NCBI RefSeq assembly: GCF_000340215.1 | Contig: NW_006921538.1 | Coordinates: 2,734,651 to 2,798,650 of the forward strand | Length of the DNA: 64,000 nt | Source: Pseudocercospora fijiensis CIRAD86 | Taxonomy: Eukaryota; Ascomycota; Dothideomycetes; Mycosphaerellales; Mycosphaerellaceae | Reading direction: 5' to 3' | Shown: piece by piece, positions 1 to 11,986 of the stretch | Layout of the letters: the number at the start of each line of letters is the position of its first letter | Numbering within the stretch: position 1 is the stretch's first letter | Position numbers and translations under genes: made by a program | The notes under the pieces: generated by a model | Databases searched by the model: none | The model's input: the letters and a program-made list of their open reading frames with translations, nothing else | Told to the model about the DNA's origin: nothing

Positions 1-507
1 AGAGCGTTAACGAAGGATCGAGAGGAAATTGTGTTCGACATACTAGCGGTACTACTAGTAATAAACGATAGCAGCTACTAAGTCAAGCTCGAGAACTTTG
101 CCGGAATAAGCGCTAGCTGCTAATTCTTAGGTTAGGTTAATTAGGCTCGTCTACGAATCAAAAGCGTAGCTAGAATGCGGCCTATCTTAACTGTCGCTAT
201 TATCTCCCTAATTCTTATCGTCGGCACTTCTATAACCTAGGTTACTACTAGAGTTATTGTAGTACAGACCGTCTAAGAGGTCCGCTAAGGGCTAGTCTTC
301 GGGTTGAACGCGCCTAGTATACCTTGTCTTATTAGCCGCAGTAAAGACTATATCGTTATCGCGGTTTAGACGCTAGTGCCTAGCGTGCCTTAGTAGCTCC
401 GACTTAGGTAGATCTTAGCCGCTCTAGAACAAGGAATGTAGTGCTTTACGCAAACGCATGTAAGCCTGTACGTAAAGCTGCTAGTGTTCGAAATCCACCT
501 CGCCGCC

Positions 508-1330
508 CTATAATAGTATTATAAAACCTTGCTCCGCGAGCATCGTTGTATATATATACAATATAGCTTCGGGTAGGTACTTATCTAGGTTAAAGCCTTC
601 GAGATCCGCTTTTATATTAACTAGAAGCTTAGGTAGTACTTGAACGCCGAACTGCTCTACGCCGAACCTATATAGATGCCTATCGAGGAGGACCGGAATA
701 CTAGAGAGCACGTTCTCGCCTTAAGCTCTAATCTTGTAATAGTTCTATAAATAACAGAATTCGTCTATTACGCTCCTTATAATCGGCATATATACGAAGA
801 GCATAGCGATCCGGTCGTGCTTGTTATTAGATAGAAATGCCCCTTATAGATAGAGCGTAAGGAAGAGTTTGCGGAGACTAAAGAGAGCCTTAGCCGACTA
901 GCCCTAGATAGTCTTAATCCTCTGATTTATACGGCTTGTACTATAGCGCACTATTTCGCTAAAAGTTAGTTCTATTAGCGCGATATCCTCCGCGGCCTCT
1001 TTATTATACTCGCTATTAAGAGTGCGGCGGATCGTAATATAGGCGTTAGCAGCTATAGTAGTCTCTAGTCTACGGTCGGATTGTAGGATTAGCGGAGCAT
1101 ATCCGAGCGTTTTAATAATCGAAATATATTAGGCTATAACTAAGACTATAGTGCGAGCAGTAATGCTAACGTACATCTATTTAATTATTCGTAAGAACGT
1201 ATTAACTACGCCGTAGATTTAGAAACCCTAGAGTTCGAAGGAGCAGTATATATCTATAGACTAGGAATAGTTCGGTCCTAGAGACGGCTAGCTAGCCCTA
1301 GATTTAAGGCATTAGCTACGTAGACTAGTG
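508..1330 (-). pseudogene. RIP-inactivated integrase-core (DDE) transposon gene
   Basis: Reading the minus strand from about 1330 down to 508 in one frame, with TAG/TAA taken as former CAG/TGG/CAA codons, gives an integrase-core-like protein. Landmarks are a PNYSxSID segment, a YIKWMYV strand, an IxxSDRxxETT block (second catalytic Asp), an NQRI block and a C-terminal YMPIIRSVIDEF segment followed by a former WN-like pair. This order matches the DDE integrase cores of large fungal transposons (the family often annotated as 'integrase catalytic/core domain'), rather than retroviral or gypsy integrase. The 508-711 portion is still open in frame. Stops sit at positions explained by CpA-to-TpA change. 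The N-terminus is not clear. Confidence 0.6.
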
Positions 1331-4050
1331 GATTTGTACTATATATACTATTGGCGTCTTATACTCCGACGCCGCCTCTCGATACCTGCTAGGTTAATGT
1401 CTCTAAGCACTCTATAGATGCGATTACGGCCGACAATATTGTAACTCTAGCGCAGGTACTAGTAGAGATTTCGTCGTCCGTAGTTGTTAATTCTCTTACG
1501 TTGTAGCTCGGCCTATAGAATATCGTAGATGCCGAGCAGGTATTCCTATTCTGTACTCTTAGGGATTTGTTTATAAAGCTAAAGAGACCTCCTAATGTCG
1601 CGAAGCCGTCGGAGCCTAATATTAATACCGTCGTCTTAAAGATATCCTTAAGCTTCAGTATCGGATATCTACGTATAGTAGAAATAGAACTTAATACGTT
1701 CCTCGAGGATTGCGATATCGTATATATAGTAATTCGATGCTCGGTTCGGAGAGGTTACGCCCTATGTTTTTAGACGTAATCTGAATTAAGAAAGCCTAAT
1801 ACGTGTTTCGAAATTGTCGTAAAGTGTATTAATAATATCCTAATACGTCGCGCTACGGTCTATCCGAGTTTCTATCTAGGCTCTAGCGAAGTCAATATTA
1901 ATAGGGTAGCGACTAACTATTATAAACGAGTATTCGCGTAAGCTTCGAAGAGAGTGTCGAAGAGAGCTTAGTAATAACTAAATGCAACTTGTCTACACTA
2001 ATGCTGCCTGCTCTATACCGCGCTTAGGATCTAGATTAGCGAGTTAGCGGACTACTAAGAAAGTAATTCTATTTAGTATAGCGTATAGCGCCTAGTAATC
2101 TCAAAGTATACTCTAACGTGCGTAATCTTGTTATATAGTTAGGGCGAAGGCGCGAAAGGCTTGTGTCCCTAGCCGAAGGCTGTCTGCTATAGGATTAATC
2201 TACTAGCGATAGGCGGCGGTACTGCGCCGTTAGCGGGTTATAGCTAGATTAGCAAGGGGTAATAGAATCCAGGTATTAAGAAGCGTAATAGTTACTATGC
2301 TCGTATTGCCTCGCAAGCGTTCTTTATTATATTTCTAAAGCCCGGCTAGGCTTTACTATACTAATGCTTATTACTAAGTCACTTACTTAGCATGCTACCC
2401 GATCTTGATTCTCTATATTATAACTACCGCGATAAACCCGAAATTGAGTATTGCGGTACTCCTCCTATATCCCCGGATAGTACTTAGTATTGCGTAATCG
2501 ACCTTTGTAGTCTATTCCGCTCGAAATCGTACGTCTTATCGGACAGCTCGTATCTATAGTATTAACAAGCTGCTAGGCACATCGAAGGCTTATAGCTACT
2601 AGAGAGTAGACAGAATAAGCATATTAATGTCCTACTACGCTAACTTAGCTAGGGGTTAAACGTCGTATACCGACCTTGCCGTACCCTATCTTACGATCCC
2701 TCTAAGTCTAACTCGTACGGTATATTAGCGTTCTTCTCTCGATAGCGGCTAACACACCGGTAGTAACGTCGAGTATCTCGGTTTCCGCTCGGTTAAGATT
2801 ATACGCGATATAGTTGCGGATAGTAAATATATTACAGTCGTCCTATACCGGCGCGGCTTTCGAATCTATCGTTTTGCGACAATACTAGGATTAGTATCTC
2901 GCGGCTCCGACCCTCTAAGCACCGTTATAGCGATACGTAGGAGGAGGATATTAAGTGTTACTAATACAGATCTAAGCGTCGCCGAGAGGGTGAAACTCCG
3001 TAGACATCCTAGCAAAAGCATTCGAGGACTACGCTTAAGAAAACAGTAGGGCTGATTTCCTCTACGCTCCGAGCAACGAGACTAAAAACTCCGACGTACG
3101 CTAGCAGTATATTATATCTTCTTATCGTAATCTATAGCTAAAACCAGTTTCTCCTTTAGCAGTATAAGCAATAGGCCCTCGGGCTATTACTAATGCGATA
3201 GCGCTAAATATATCCGTAATCGCTTATCGATACGGCTTAAAGACTAGCCGAGCGGGCGTAGAACTGCCGTTATTGCGAGGTATCGATTCGAGTTGTAGTA
3301 ATAGACTTACTTAGTATTAGACTTTATAAGAAGTGTTGCGCTAAGGCGAGATAGGGGTTCGAGAACTTTTATTAACTTTTAGCTAATTAGAGCGCTTCGC
3401 TTCTGCTTTGAAAACACGGCAAGGACTTGCATATATAGAACAAGTCGTAAAGCTAATTAGATACTGCTATACTTAGTTACAGGCACGACGTTCCGCTAAA
3501 GACTATACATTCGGCGCTTCCCTTCGACGCGACTATAACTACGAACAAGCCTTAACAAAGCCCGCTATTAGATTTAAGAAGCATAGATTTTAGCTAGGTA
3601 TAAAGTAGATACTATATCTAGTAGCAGTACTTACCGCGGTGAACGGTTCTAAAAGTTGTTAAAAGTTAAAGAGAAGGCACTATTTTAAGAGGCAAGGTAG
3701 TGCCCTATCGCTACGATACGATATATCTAGAAGGCTAATCGTATCTAGATTTAAGGCGGTACTCGAATCTATAGGAACAGATACTAGGATCGCGGGCAGC
3801 AATAGCAGCATATATTAAGCGTAAGGGTCCCGATATAGCACGTCTCGCTACTACCGATATAGAGCTAGATTAGCTTTATTTAATTAAACCCTCTCCGATA
3901 GCTTCTAGTAGCTAGAGCTTAGCTTTTGTCTTAGTGCTAGGCATTGCAGCCTTTTAGACTAACGACATTAGCGTGCCTATTACTCCTTATTAATACTACG
4001 ATCGCTGCTTTTAATACTGTCTTAGACTTCGAGCGAGTATCAACTTCGAC

Positions 4051-4670
4051 AACTTTTAGCAACTTTTAGTAACTTTTAGTATCCCGTATATCTCGTATTC
4101 TACTTGTCGGGGCCGTACTATTTTACTTCACGCTTTCTGTAGCTTTAGCTATAACGTACTTCCGTTCTTCTATCTCGCTTTAAACGCGGAAGGTCCGCAT
4201 TCTAACTCTATATTAAGCTTTAGCAACTTTTATCCTCCTTGTCCTCGAGTATAGGAAGATTCTGCTGTCTCTAGGTTCTTATACTATCTTTTAGCATCTT
4301 TCGGCATCTTTCGGCATCTTTTAGAATCTCTATATCCCTAATGATTAGAGGGCTCTATAAACTCGCATTGCGCTTAAGGTTAATAGATCCGCCTTCTACC
4401 TATCTCTTTGTCTTCTTAAGCCGACTTTTAGCAACTTTTAGCAACTTTTAGAACCTCTATATCCCTAATAATTAGAGTATTCTATAAACTCGCATTTCGT
4501 TTAAGGTTAATAGGTTCGCCTTTAGCCTACCTCTCTGTCTTCTTATACTAACCTTTAGCAACTTTTAGCAACTCTTAATATCTCTATACGCTCGAGGATC
4601 GGAAGGTCCTACGATCTATAGGCTATAATATCAACTTTCGGCAACTTTTAGCAACTTTTAGTAACTCTCC
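4051..4670. repeat. Clustered CAACTTTTAG short repeats and a ~127-bp tandem duplication
   Basis: The 10-bp word CAACTTTTAG and one-base variants occur in runs at about 4050-4080, 4430-4450, 4555-4570 and 4635-4660; GCATCTTTCGG variants lie near 4290-4320. Within this zone about 127 bp is duplicated: the segment starting CTCTATATCCCTAAT at 4328 recurs at 4455, with both copies followed by a TCTATAAACTCGCATT-like word. Related words in both orientations occur near 3370 and 3650. Subterminal repeat clusters of this kind are common near ends of fungal DNA transposons, but no terminal inverted repeat was found, so the assignment stays open. Confidence 0.6.
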
Positions 4671-5341
4671 GTAGGTCTAACTAATATCTAGCGTTCTATA
4701 ATATCGCTAATGCCGATATATCTTCTGTTGCTGTCGCTACTGTTGTTATTCCTATTATTTCTATCTGCTCGGCCGCGAAGACGAGAACAGATAAGAAATC
4801 TATATAGCTTAACTTCACTTTGTAATTTAAAGTTAAACACTAATATTTACGACACTCGATATCTTCCGCTATAACTATCAATTTGCGTTCTAATTACGGT
4901 TAAAATTTCCCTATCGACGTAATAAAGCCTAGCGCTTATATATAGAATAATCCTACTAAGTCGACCTCGCCGTCGCTATTACTACGAGCATACCTATAAA
5001 GTCTTAGCATTACGTCCTACCCTCTACCTATCGAAAATTGCCGCTACTACTACTAAGACGTCTTAAACCTACTACTAGTAGGATCTCCTCGTCGCTACGA
5101 TCCTTAACGTATCTATTTTGCCGCCTAAATATCTACCGCTAATACTACTATAACCTAGACCGAGATTTCCGTCCTAACCGTTACTTTCGCTATCTACTAC
5201 CCCCGTTAGCGTATATATATATATATACTACCCCTCTATTAGCATCCCTATCGCTACTTCCGTCCCTATACTCTCTAAATCCTACTACTTTCCTCTTTCT
5301 CGGCGCTGCCCGAGTAGTTATATTTATTCTTAAATTTAGTG

Positions 5342-5370
5342 TACTTAGAACCGCCTAGCGGTTCTAAGTA
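5342..5370. repeat. Perfect 13-bp hairpin
   Basis: TACTTAGAACCGC at 5342-5354 is the exact reverse complement of 5358-5370, with a 3-base loop CTA. It lies about 90 bp inside the right edge of the RIP island, where a transposon subterminal hairpin could be expected. No flanking target duplication was recognised. Confidence 0.55.
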
Positions 5371-5460
5371 TAGGTTAGTATCTAATCCCCCCCTTTAGCT
5401 TAGTAGAAATAATAATTACTAATACTACTTGTCTTATTACACAATAAGGATATATATAAC

Positions 5461-5816
5461 ACCGCGGTTGCTAAACTGATTCATCAAATTCCCAATCAAA
5501 TCCATCAAATTCAAACTAAATTCAGCTAACCAATCAATTCACAGTAATTCAAGATTCATTTTTTTGAATTTCCGGAGCTTTGCCAGTCTGGAGCCCGCTG
5601 CCCCGCGATCAGCGGGCGTGAAGTGTGTGACGGAACCCTGGATATTACGGGCTGTAAGTTGCGTAGGCAGTCCAAGTGCCGGGCAAGGCAGATCATAGCC
5701 TGAGAGGGTCTCGTACTCGTTCAGGTACCTATTTTTAGAAGATTAGGTAATGCTGACTCTAGGTCTCGTCTCGTCCATCTGCCGTGTTTTCAACTACTAT
5801 TGAGTCCGATAGGTTG
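5461..5816. other. Island-to-gene-space boundary, no gene seen
   Basis: The first 100 bases are A/C-rich with repeated ATCAAATTC-like words; base composition then returns to that of gene space. I see no coding potential, RNA gene or clear terminator here. The left part probably marks the original junction of the mobile element with host sequence. Confidence 0.4.
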
Positions 5817-6950
5817 TCAAAGAATTTGGATTATCTCCAGTAAGCTCGATGCTTCGCAATCGGACTGAAGAATGCCGTCTATCGAACGGTAGCAGTCTCG
5901 GACTTGATTGAGGGCGATACAGCCTCCGAAGAAAGCAGTGAGATATAGAATATTGAGGGACTGATCACGATGCATCATGTACGAGGCGACATCTTGGGAA
6001 TACCAGCGACGCATCTAGCCGACAGTCGACTCTCAGTCTTGCCTGAGTCGACGGGGAGGTATTGTGGTCTACTAGAAGCTGTACTTCATCGGCATCATCA
6101 AAGACAACCAGCGGAACGATTGAGCACGCTTCTGAGATCCATCCGATTCGAATCTCCCTGAAGGAATTGATCCGGCGGCCGTCGAGAATCGCGTTTCTTC
6201 TGAAGGTCTGAAGAAACCCGCTAGAAGATCTTCGAACAGCAATGGAGGCAGCTCAGTCCCGGAAGGAGCTCTGCGGCCCATAGCAAGATATGTCGTGTAA
6301 GCATCTGCAGACTTCATGGCCTGTACAAAGTCGTCCCGATCGACTGCAACATCATGCCATCTTACTTCTAAGCTCCTGGCCGCCAAAAATTCCTGCTTTA
6401 CCCAGATCCGTTGAAGCCACGAAGCTTTGTGAAGAGATTGCAGACGTGCTCAGGCTTCGTGCAAACGACGGTCGCGAAGTCCTGCGAAGAAGTCCTGTCG
6501 AGCGATGAGCATTTCCAGATCATCTGCCAATGGTGTGGGCAGATCGTCGAGCATGTCATCTCCTAGCCATATGATTACTGCAGTACGAGAGAGCACGGTA
6601 CTGCACTCGCCTCTGTAATTTGGGAACGAAGATGCCATTTCCATGCTCGATCTCGGCCACATGAAGCTGGGCAATAGGCGATTGGGACGCAGTCCCTGGA
6701 TACAGGGCCAGAACACGTGGTTGAGTGCTTCCGATGCGAGAGTACTGCGATGGAGCAGCTGTATACTTATACGTATGCGTGTCAAGTGCGATGGTTCTTT
6801 GCCGATATTTCTCCGGAACGGTCTTGGCATTGATGACATGACTGGTACCTAGGCTGGCTAGCAGAGATTGAACGTACTCGTCGTACTGTGGAGCTAGAAA
6901 ACGTCGCAGAGTTCTGTCAAAATCGCCTCCGATGAGGGTTCCCTTGACGG
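5817..6950 (-). pseudogene. Broken HET-domain (heterokaryon incompatibility) gene
   Basis: HET proteins trigger cell death on non-self fusion in filamentous ascomycetes. On the minus strand an N-terminal part runs from about 6950 to 6600. It contains the HET opening pattern (a YKYTAAP segment, then RVLALYPG, then YRALSYC). Right after ALSYC the reading frame changes and the protein resumes at AVIIWLGDD, which in intact HET proteins lies roughly 70-100 residues further on; the segment that normally carries the lW.DaiCInQ motif is missing. Next come an in-frame TGA after RDRRLHEA (about 6450) and then LQRIWVKQEF, the usual W.QE block. A last fragment at 5817-6014 resembles the downstream helical region. 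An internal deletion, a frameshift and a stop make it a pseudogene. It borders the RIP island but is not itself obviously RIPped. Confidence 0.65.
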
Positions 6951-7116
6951 GGCGTGATTATTGATAGATGGACGAGAATCAATCAGCTCAAGTACAATCC
7001 ACACGGCTCTGCCAACATATAAATCTTGTATGTGCGATGTACATTTCCCTCCCGTGAACCCTTCTCCCCGAACGCCACGCTGAATCGACACGGCAAACGG
7101 CAAACATCAATAATGA

Positions 7117-9216
7117 TCATCGCATGTAGCGAGCGCTCAACCCAGAAAATGCGTCTGGACTATGCCTTCCGTTTCCCGCAAAGCCTTGAAAATCCACGCT
7201 TTCCTTGCTCACATGGCTCGGTTGTCCGAAAGGGTTCGTGTTGCCCGACATCATCGATACAGGCATGGTCGCGCTCCGTTGGGGCATCTGCTCTAGCTGT
7301 GGCGGCTGCTGCTGCTGTAGTGTGCCGTCCTCCGGCAGTGTTTGGAGAGGTCTTTGCGGCGCCATTTGTGGATAATTATACAAAGATAATATTGAAGATT
7401 TGTCGTGCTTAATGCCTGAGCCTTGTTGGCCGTAGCTTTGCCCAAAGTTAACGTATCCTGGTTGTTGCTGATGGGGCAAGAGCTGCGGGTGCTGCTGCAC
7501 TTGCTGATCCCATGGATTCGGTGCGCCACTCTGGGATTGCTGAGGCTGGAATTGCTGGGTCGCTTGCTGCTGCCAGGGATTCGGTGCTGCAGTCTGTTGA
7601 GGTTGCTGCACCGCTTGAGCCCACGGATTCTGTTGCACAGTCTGCTGCTGTTGCTGAGGCTGCTGCCAAGGGTTCTGAGCATCGCCCTGCTGAGGTTGCT
7701 GAGGGCCCCATGGGTTCGAGGGCTGGCCGGAAAGGAATTGCTCCTGAGCAGGTTGCTGAGCTTGCTGCGGCTGCGAGAAGAAGTCGGTCTGCTGTCCGTA
7801 GATTGGTTGAGGAGAGGCAACAGGCTGCTGCTGGATGACGTTCTGCTGCTGCCAAGGGTCGCCAGCGTACGAGGCTGCCTGCTGTTGCTGAGGGAGTTGT
7901 TGTGCCCAAGGATTGCTTGGCGTCAGGCTTTGCTGCGTGCTTTGCTGCGCCCAGGGATTTGATGGCTGTGCAGCGTGTGGAGAGACCGCTGGCTGCCACG
8001 CTTGTCCAGCGGGTGGATATGTAGTGCCCTGCTGATGCTGCTGTTGGAAGAATGGGTTGTTTGCTTGCAGAACATTGCCGTTCTGGTAATATGCCTGCTG
8101 ATTCGATTGTCCACCTTGTTGGGGTTGTGAGACTTGCAAATTTTGGAAGCTATTCTCAAGCGTCGTCTGCGCCTGAGTCTGCTGTGGCTGCGCTGGAGAC
8201 TGCAAGAATGGGTTCCAGGACGCAGAAGCAGTAGACTGCGGTGGAACAGATGCCGCGCGAGCAGGGATTGGCGGAGGTGCAGAATCTCGGATCTCCCACG
8301 GATTGCTGTCCTTTTTCTTCTCTATCGATATTCCGTTGGTACCAAAGCTTCCCATGGACACGGGGGTCAGTGCTCTCGGAGCCGGTGTGGCGGATCGCGA
8401 AATGGGCCTGGTTCCTTCTCCTAATCTCACCAGAGTCTCGACTGCCTTCTCAACATTCCCACCTGTGCCCTTGAGCACTTCAGTGTTTTTAGAATTGTCG
8501 TTGAACCCCATGTCTCGCAAGTAGGCCAATTTTTGGTTGAAATTATTATCTACTGTGGTGATCTTCATGCCAAATAAGCGGCTGGGTTTGTTGATGCCCT
8601 TGGGACTCGGCAGCTCGTGAGATCGCTCGCTACCGCTGTAGGCGGGAGACAGCGGAGGTGTGATCCTTTCCTGACGTTTCGATAGGGCAGCGCTGGATGA
8701 TCGCAGAGTGAAGCCAAATCGTTTCGTCGGCTTCGGAGGTAGATCTGGTCCTTCCTCGCTCCATGAGCCAGTTCCAGTGCCCGTGCTGCCTGTATTCTGT
8801 ATGGTTTGCCTCGGGGCACCTCGGCCTGAGCTCAATGTCCGCTGTTCGTATTTCTGGCGTATGTATCGCTCAATGGCAGAGTCGACCTCGTCAACATCGA
8901 TCGGAATCTCGGGCTTGACATTCTGCGGGTTGTAGATCTTGTTGCTCGCCACATTTCCCACCGTCTTCATGTTGTCGACCTGCTCCGCGCTCCAGCTGTC
9001 CATTGACAGCGATTTCACCTTGGAGACATGTGTGCCTAGCTTCCGGTGCAGCGCGGCACAGCGCATGCACAAGAAAATGCCCAAGTTCCAGCTGGCCCAG
9101 GCGGGATTCTTCGCAGCGCAGTCGGCGCATCGATCGTTGCCGGGCACGGAGCGGATCAGGTCGTGCAGCGTGCGCTCGTTGCGGGCTTGCTGCCGCTTGC
9201 TGATTGCGCCGGCCAT
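7117..9216 (-). CDS. ArfGAP protein with UBA domain and Gln-rich C-terminus
   Basis: This is a GTPase-activating protein for Arf-type small GTPases, acting in vesicle traffic. It is a single exon of 699 residues starting at ATG 9216. Residues about 15-130 form the ArfGAP domain. The zinc finger has the pattern CX2CX16CX2CX4R: C30, C33, C50 and C53, with arginine finger R58 in [12 protein letters not shown]-like segment lies near residues 225-270 ([10 protein letters not shown] ... [14 protein letters not shown]). The remaining ~430 residues are low-complexity Gln/Pro/Asn-rich with repeated NPW motifs ([21 protein letters not shown]), which resemble NPF-like adaptor-binding motifs. ArfGAP plus UBA is the architecture of fission yeast Ucp3 and fungal relatives. 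NPWxQQ repeats are typical of fungal trafficking adaptors but their role here is inferred. The product is expected at Golgi/endosome membranes. Confidence 0.9.
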   Translation of the reverse strand: MAGAISKRQQARNERTLHDLIRSVPGNDRCADCAAKNPAWASWNLGIFLCMRCAALHRKLGTHVSKVKSLSMDSWSAEQVDNMKTVGNVASNKIYNPQNVKPEIPIDVDEVDSAIERYIRQKYEQRTLSSGRGAPRQTIQNTGSTGTGTGSWSEEGPDLPPKPTKRFGFTLRSSSAALSKRQERITPPLSPAYSGSERSHELPSPKGINKPSRLFGMKITTVDNNFNQKLAYLRDMGFNDNSKNTEVLKGTGGNVEKAVETLVRLGEGTRPISRSATPAPRALTPVSMGSFGTNGISIEKKKDSNPWEIRDSAPPPIPARAASVPPQSTASASWNPFLQSPAQPQQTQAQTTLENSFQNLQVSQPQQGGQSNQQAYYQNGNVLQANNPFFQQQHQQGTTYPPAGQAWQPAVSPHAAQPSNPWAQQSTQQSLTPSNPWAQQLPQQQQAASYAGDPWQQQNVIQQQPVASPQPIYGQQTDFFSQPQQAQQPAQEQFLSGQPSNPWGPQQPQQGDAQNPWQQPQQQQQTVQQNPWAQAVQQPQQTAAPNPWQQQATQQFQPQQSQSGAPNPWDQQVQQHPQLLPHQQQPGYVNFGQSYGQQGSGIKHDKSSILSLYNYPQMAPQRPLQTLPEDGTLQQQQPPQLEQMPQRSATMPVSMMSGNTNPFGQPSHVSKESVDFQGFAGNGRHSPDAFSGLSARYMR

Positions 9217-9733
9217 TTTGTCGAATCCTCAGATCCTCAGACTCTCAAGCTCTCCCGCTGCCGCTGCCGCTGCCTCGTGCTCCCCGACTGTCGCGTGTCC
9301 TCGGCAGCGTTTCGACACTCGTTCGGTGCGACGGCGAGGGCGAGCGGCGAGCGCGTGGTTGTGACGTGGCCGTGTCCTGTCCTGCCCCCCCCTTTCGCCG
9401 CTCGCGACAACCACCGCACTCCGCAGACCGCAGATACTCAAAGCACGCACTCAGAGAGAGGAAAGGACAGCAGACATGCGAGAAAGGCCCGGATTAACAA
9501 ATGCTTGACATACGGCAAAAGAGGCGTCCCAAGGAACACCGCGACAGAGCGACAGAGCGACAGACGTGGGTTCAACAAGTTGTTCGTGTGGCGCGAGTAA
9601 GAGATTAGGATGCCGATCAAGCGGCGTTGGTATTAAATTATTAATAACATGGCAAACCACTTAGAGACAAGTTTGTTATTCACAACTATTAGTAATGTTC
9701 ATCGACGAGACAGGCCCTGGTTAGCAACAGTTA

Positions 9734-10069
9734 TTAAGAATTAATGCGTCTGTTATTCATTTCTTGAACTTTCTCCTCAAACTTCTCATAAGACTCTACG
9801 ACACGTTTCGACTGTGTCAAGCATATGCGGGCATTCACACGACCACTCAATCGGAGTAATTGCAATATTCTCAGCACTTCACGAGACAGCGACACAACCG
9901 ATTGTCTCCTCGCCGCCAATGTTGTGCCGCCGAAGAAATCGAAGCCTGAATATCGCCTTCGCCTTCTCAGACAGCTCTTCCCGCAGCGTTGTATCAGCCA
10001 CATGTGCAAGACGCCTTGGTGTTTCGGGTCTTCGACTCTTCTCGCATGATAATAAGACACTCTTGCCAT
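9734..10069 (-). CDS. Possible small hypothetical protein, doubtful
   Basis: The minus strand has a 111-codon frame ending in a charged helical stretch (ESYEKFEEKVQEMNNRR). An overlapping minus frame at 9879-10124 starts MLRLSLAPRTHRP, like a mitochondrial presequence, and contains a plausible helix (LREELSEKAKAIFRLRF). The two frames meet near 9880. A single-base frameshift there would join them into one protein of roughly 130 residues, but no GT-AG intron that would do this is visible. I recognise no family. It may be a real small gene with a sequencing or biological frameshift, or simply chance open frames in a G+C-rich region. Confidence 0.25.
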   Translation of the reverse strand: MARVSYYHARRVEDPKHQGVLHMWLIQRCGKSCLRRRRRYSGFDFFGGTTLAARRQSVVSLSREVLRILQLLRLSGRVNARICLTQSKRVVESYEKFEEKVQEMNNRRINS

Positions 10070-11393
10070 CGCGACGCAGTATCACTGGCCGGTGAGTACG
10101 GGGTGCAAGCGACAGCCGAAGCAAGAGTTACACAGCGTGGGCGGAGAGCGGCGTTGATTGTTGTCGCGTACAGCAGCAAGGCAGCAAAACCTGCTTCGGC
10201 TTGGATGCTGACCATTCGTTTGGAGCATACTCGAGAATGGGAGATGCACTCAACAACCAGTGATGTGGCAGGCATCAACAGCGGCCTCACTGTTGGAGGC
10301 CTCAATGCCATAGCTTCCTGTTGTGTGACTCACAATGTGTGCTTTGTCTGGGGCCCGCCATACAGATCTTTATGCGTGCCTGCGCCTTTGGAGGCATACA
10401 AGCAACCGTGCCGTCTTTCTGCAAGCTTGCAACAACAGGGTCGGCCAGCTTATGATTGCGAGATGAAGCGTTGAAATGTCGCTACCGGTCATCTTGGGCC
10501 AGTGAGAAGGGGGGTTTATTCGGTAGCATGTGATGATGCAGCGCAGTCACAAGGACACCATATTAACGGACGACAGGCGCGTTCAGGAATGGAGAAGGGC
10601 AGTAGAAGATAAGAAGAGATAACGTTCGCGCAAATCAGCTCGCACAGTCGGTTGTTGTGCAGATTTGCTCGCCGCGGCCAGATGCAGATGCAGTCAGAGT
10701 ACATACCACTGCAGCACAGTACAGCTTATCTACAAGAGCGGAGTCGCAGCGGGCAGTCGGGACCAGCTTCGAAACATTGGAAGCTCAGGCAGTGGGAGCG
10801 TTAGTAGGTCGAAGGCTCTGCTAGGCTCGAGGTCAGAGGGAGAACGGCGAGGGTCTGGTGGGGATGATGTCTCGGCCGGAACAGCGCCAGATCCACGGCG
10901 CGGCAATGCCACGCATATGTACAGTATGTATGTTCTCGGACATGGGAGTTCTGCTGGTACGTACAGCGTGGACGGATGCAGAGCCGCAGCGATACTGTAT
11001 ACATACCGAGAGAGTGCAGCAATCGACATGGGGATGACGCGAGCGGTACGGTATTCTACTGAAGCTTCCGCGCGTGATCTTCTTGGTTTCGAGGCAATTG
11101 TCATCGCGCCATGGCATGGCCCAGCACGCAAACATACCGCGCCATCGCGACAGAGCGGACGAGCGCATTGCCGTTGCCGCTGCCATTGCCTCAGTTGTAT
11201 GTGACGGGAGGTCTAGGATGAAATAGCAGGTGTCGAATGCATGTGATTTCACCGTAGTGTAAGGCGTCAAGAAGTAGAGGCAGCGGAGAAGGCTTATCGC
11301 GATGGATAGCAGAAGCAGTCTAACCCGAACAGGTGAGGTGAGCTCTAGAACTACTGTCTGTATCATGCTCCATCACCTCCCAGGCCTCCGTGA

Positions 11394-11469
11394 CACCTGC
11401 GCCTACACCTGCGCCTACACCTACGCCTACGCCTACGCCTACGCCTACGCCTACGCCTACGCCTACGCC
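11394..11469. repeat. GCCTAC hexanucleotide tandem repeat
   Basis: About eight perfect GCCTAC units, preceded by degenerate copies (GCCTACACCT), lie about 520 bp upstream of the ATG1 start codon. They are open in several frames but show no sign of being translated. Length polymorphism is likely, and the position is within the probable promoter or leader of ATG1. Confidence 0.85.
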
Positions 11470-11986
11470 CTCTCTCACAGCTTGCGCAACTACTTCGCTT
11501 CTTTCCACCATACTCTTTTCATACTGCCGCGCCGTCTTGCGAATAATCACCCCGACCACCACAAAGAGCGCTGCTTTGACGTCGTTGCTGCCCTGACCGA
11601 CGCACAGACGCGAGCGAGCCGCGGTCACACGTTCGAGTCCACGCCAACTCCAACTGACGACTGACGCCTGACGACCGCCTACGCCTCCGCCAACCATCAC
11701 GAGGCGTCTGTCACACTTGCACACATAATCTCCTTCAACGCTCAACCACCACTGTCAATCATTCACCAAAGCCTCATGTCGTCCTCTGCATAGCCACCAG
11801 CCTGCCAACCCATCCCATCGTCCACCGCACCGCACCGCACCGCCGCCAAGCCAGCACCACTCCCCACCAACGGACCATCGCTCGCTCACTTCGCACCCCA
11901 TGCATCCGAACGTCAAGACTGACGCTCATCTCGCTATTTAGGCCATCGCGAACCACAAGAGGCCGCCTTGTAACATCGCGGCAGTC

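Larger units (their letters stand above)
1..5460. mobile_element. RIP-degraded repeat island, left edge of window
   Basis: The sequence is dominated by TpA-rich words (ctag, ctata, tagta), with few CpA/TpG dinucleotides and no long open frame on either strand. Composition changes sharply near 5460 to ordinary gene-space sequence. A minus-strand integrase-core gene is readable at about 500-1330; the rest (about 1350-5460) holds short repeats and a hairpin but nothing else I can name. The island continues beyond the left edge of the window, so the outer terminus of the element is not visible. C-to-T change in the CpA context on both strands is the established hallmark of RIP in Pezizomycotina. 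Confidence 0.8.
9217..11986. other. Divergent intergenic region between the ArfGAP gene and ATG1
   Basis: These 2.8 kb separate two divergently transcribed genes and should hold both promoters. The ArfGAP side (9217-9500) is rich in CTC/CCGCTG pyrimidine tracts; the ATG1 side (11380-11980) is C/T-rich with CACC and ACCGCA runs, as is usual for fungal 5' leaders. A hexanucleotide minisatellite lies at 11394-11469. A possible small minus-strand gene near 9734-10124 is listed separately. I see no other convincing gene; overlapping open frames on both strands at 10000-11300 lack any recognisable domain. Confidence 0.5.

Noticed and set aside
1567..1773. 68-codon plus-strand frame in the left island
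   Set aside because: It shows no similarity I recognise and runs opposite to the integrase-core gene; RIP-altered sequence yields such frames by chance.
7293..8424. Several 70-180-codon frames on both strands over the ArfGAP C-terminus
   Set aside because: They are frame-shifted or opposite-strand readings of the CAG-rich Gln repeat region of the ArfGAP gene.
10665..11366. Overlapping open frames on both strands upstream of ATG1
   Set aside because: No recognisable domain and no splice-compatible partner; the compositional bias of the G+C-rich promoter explains them.
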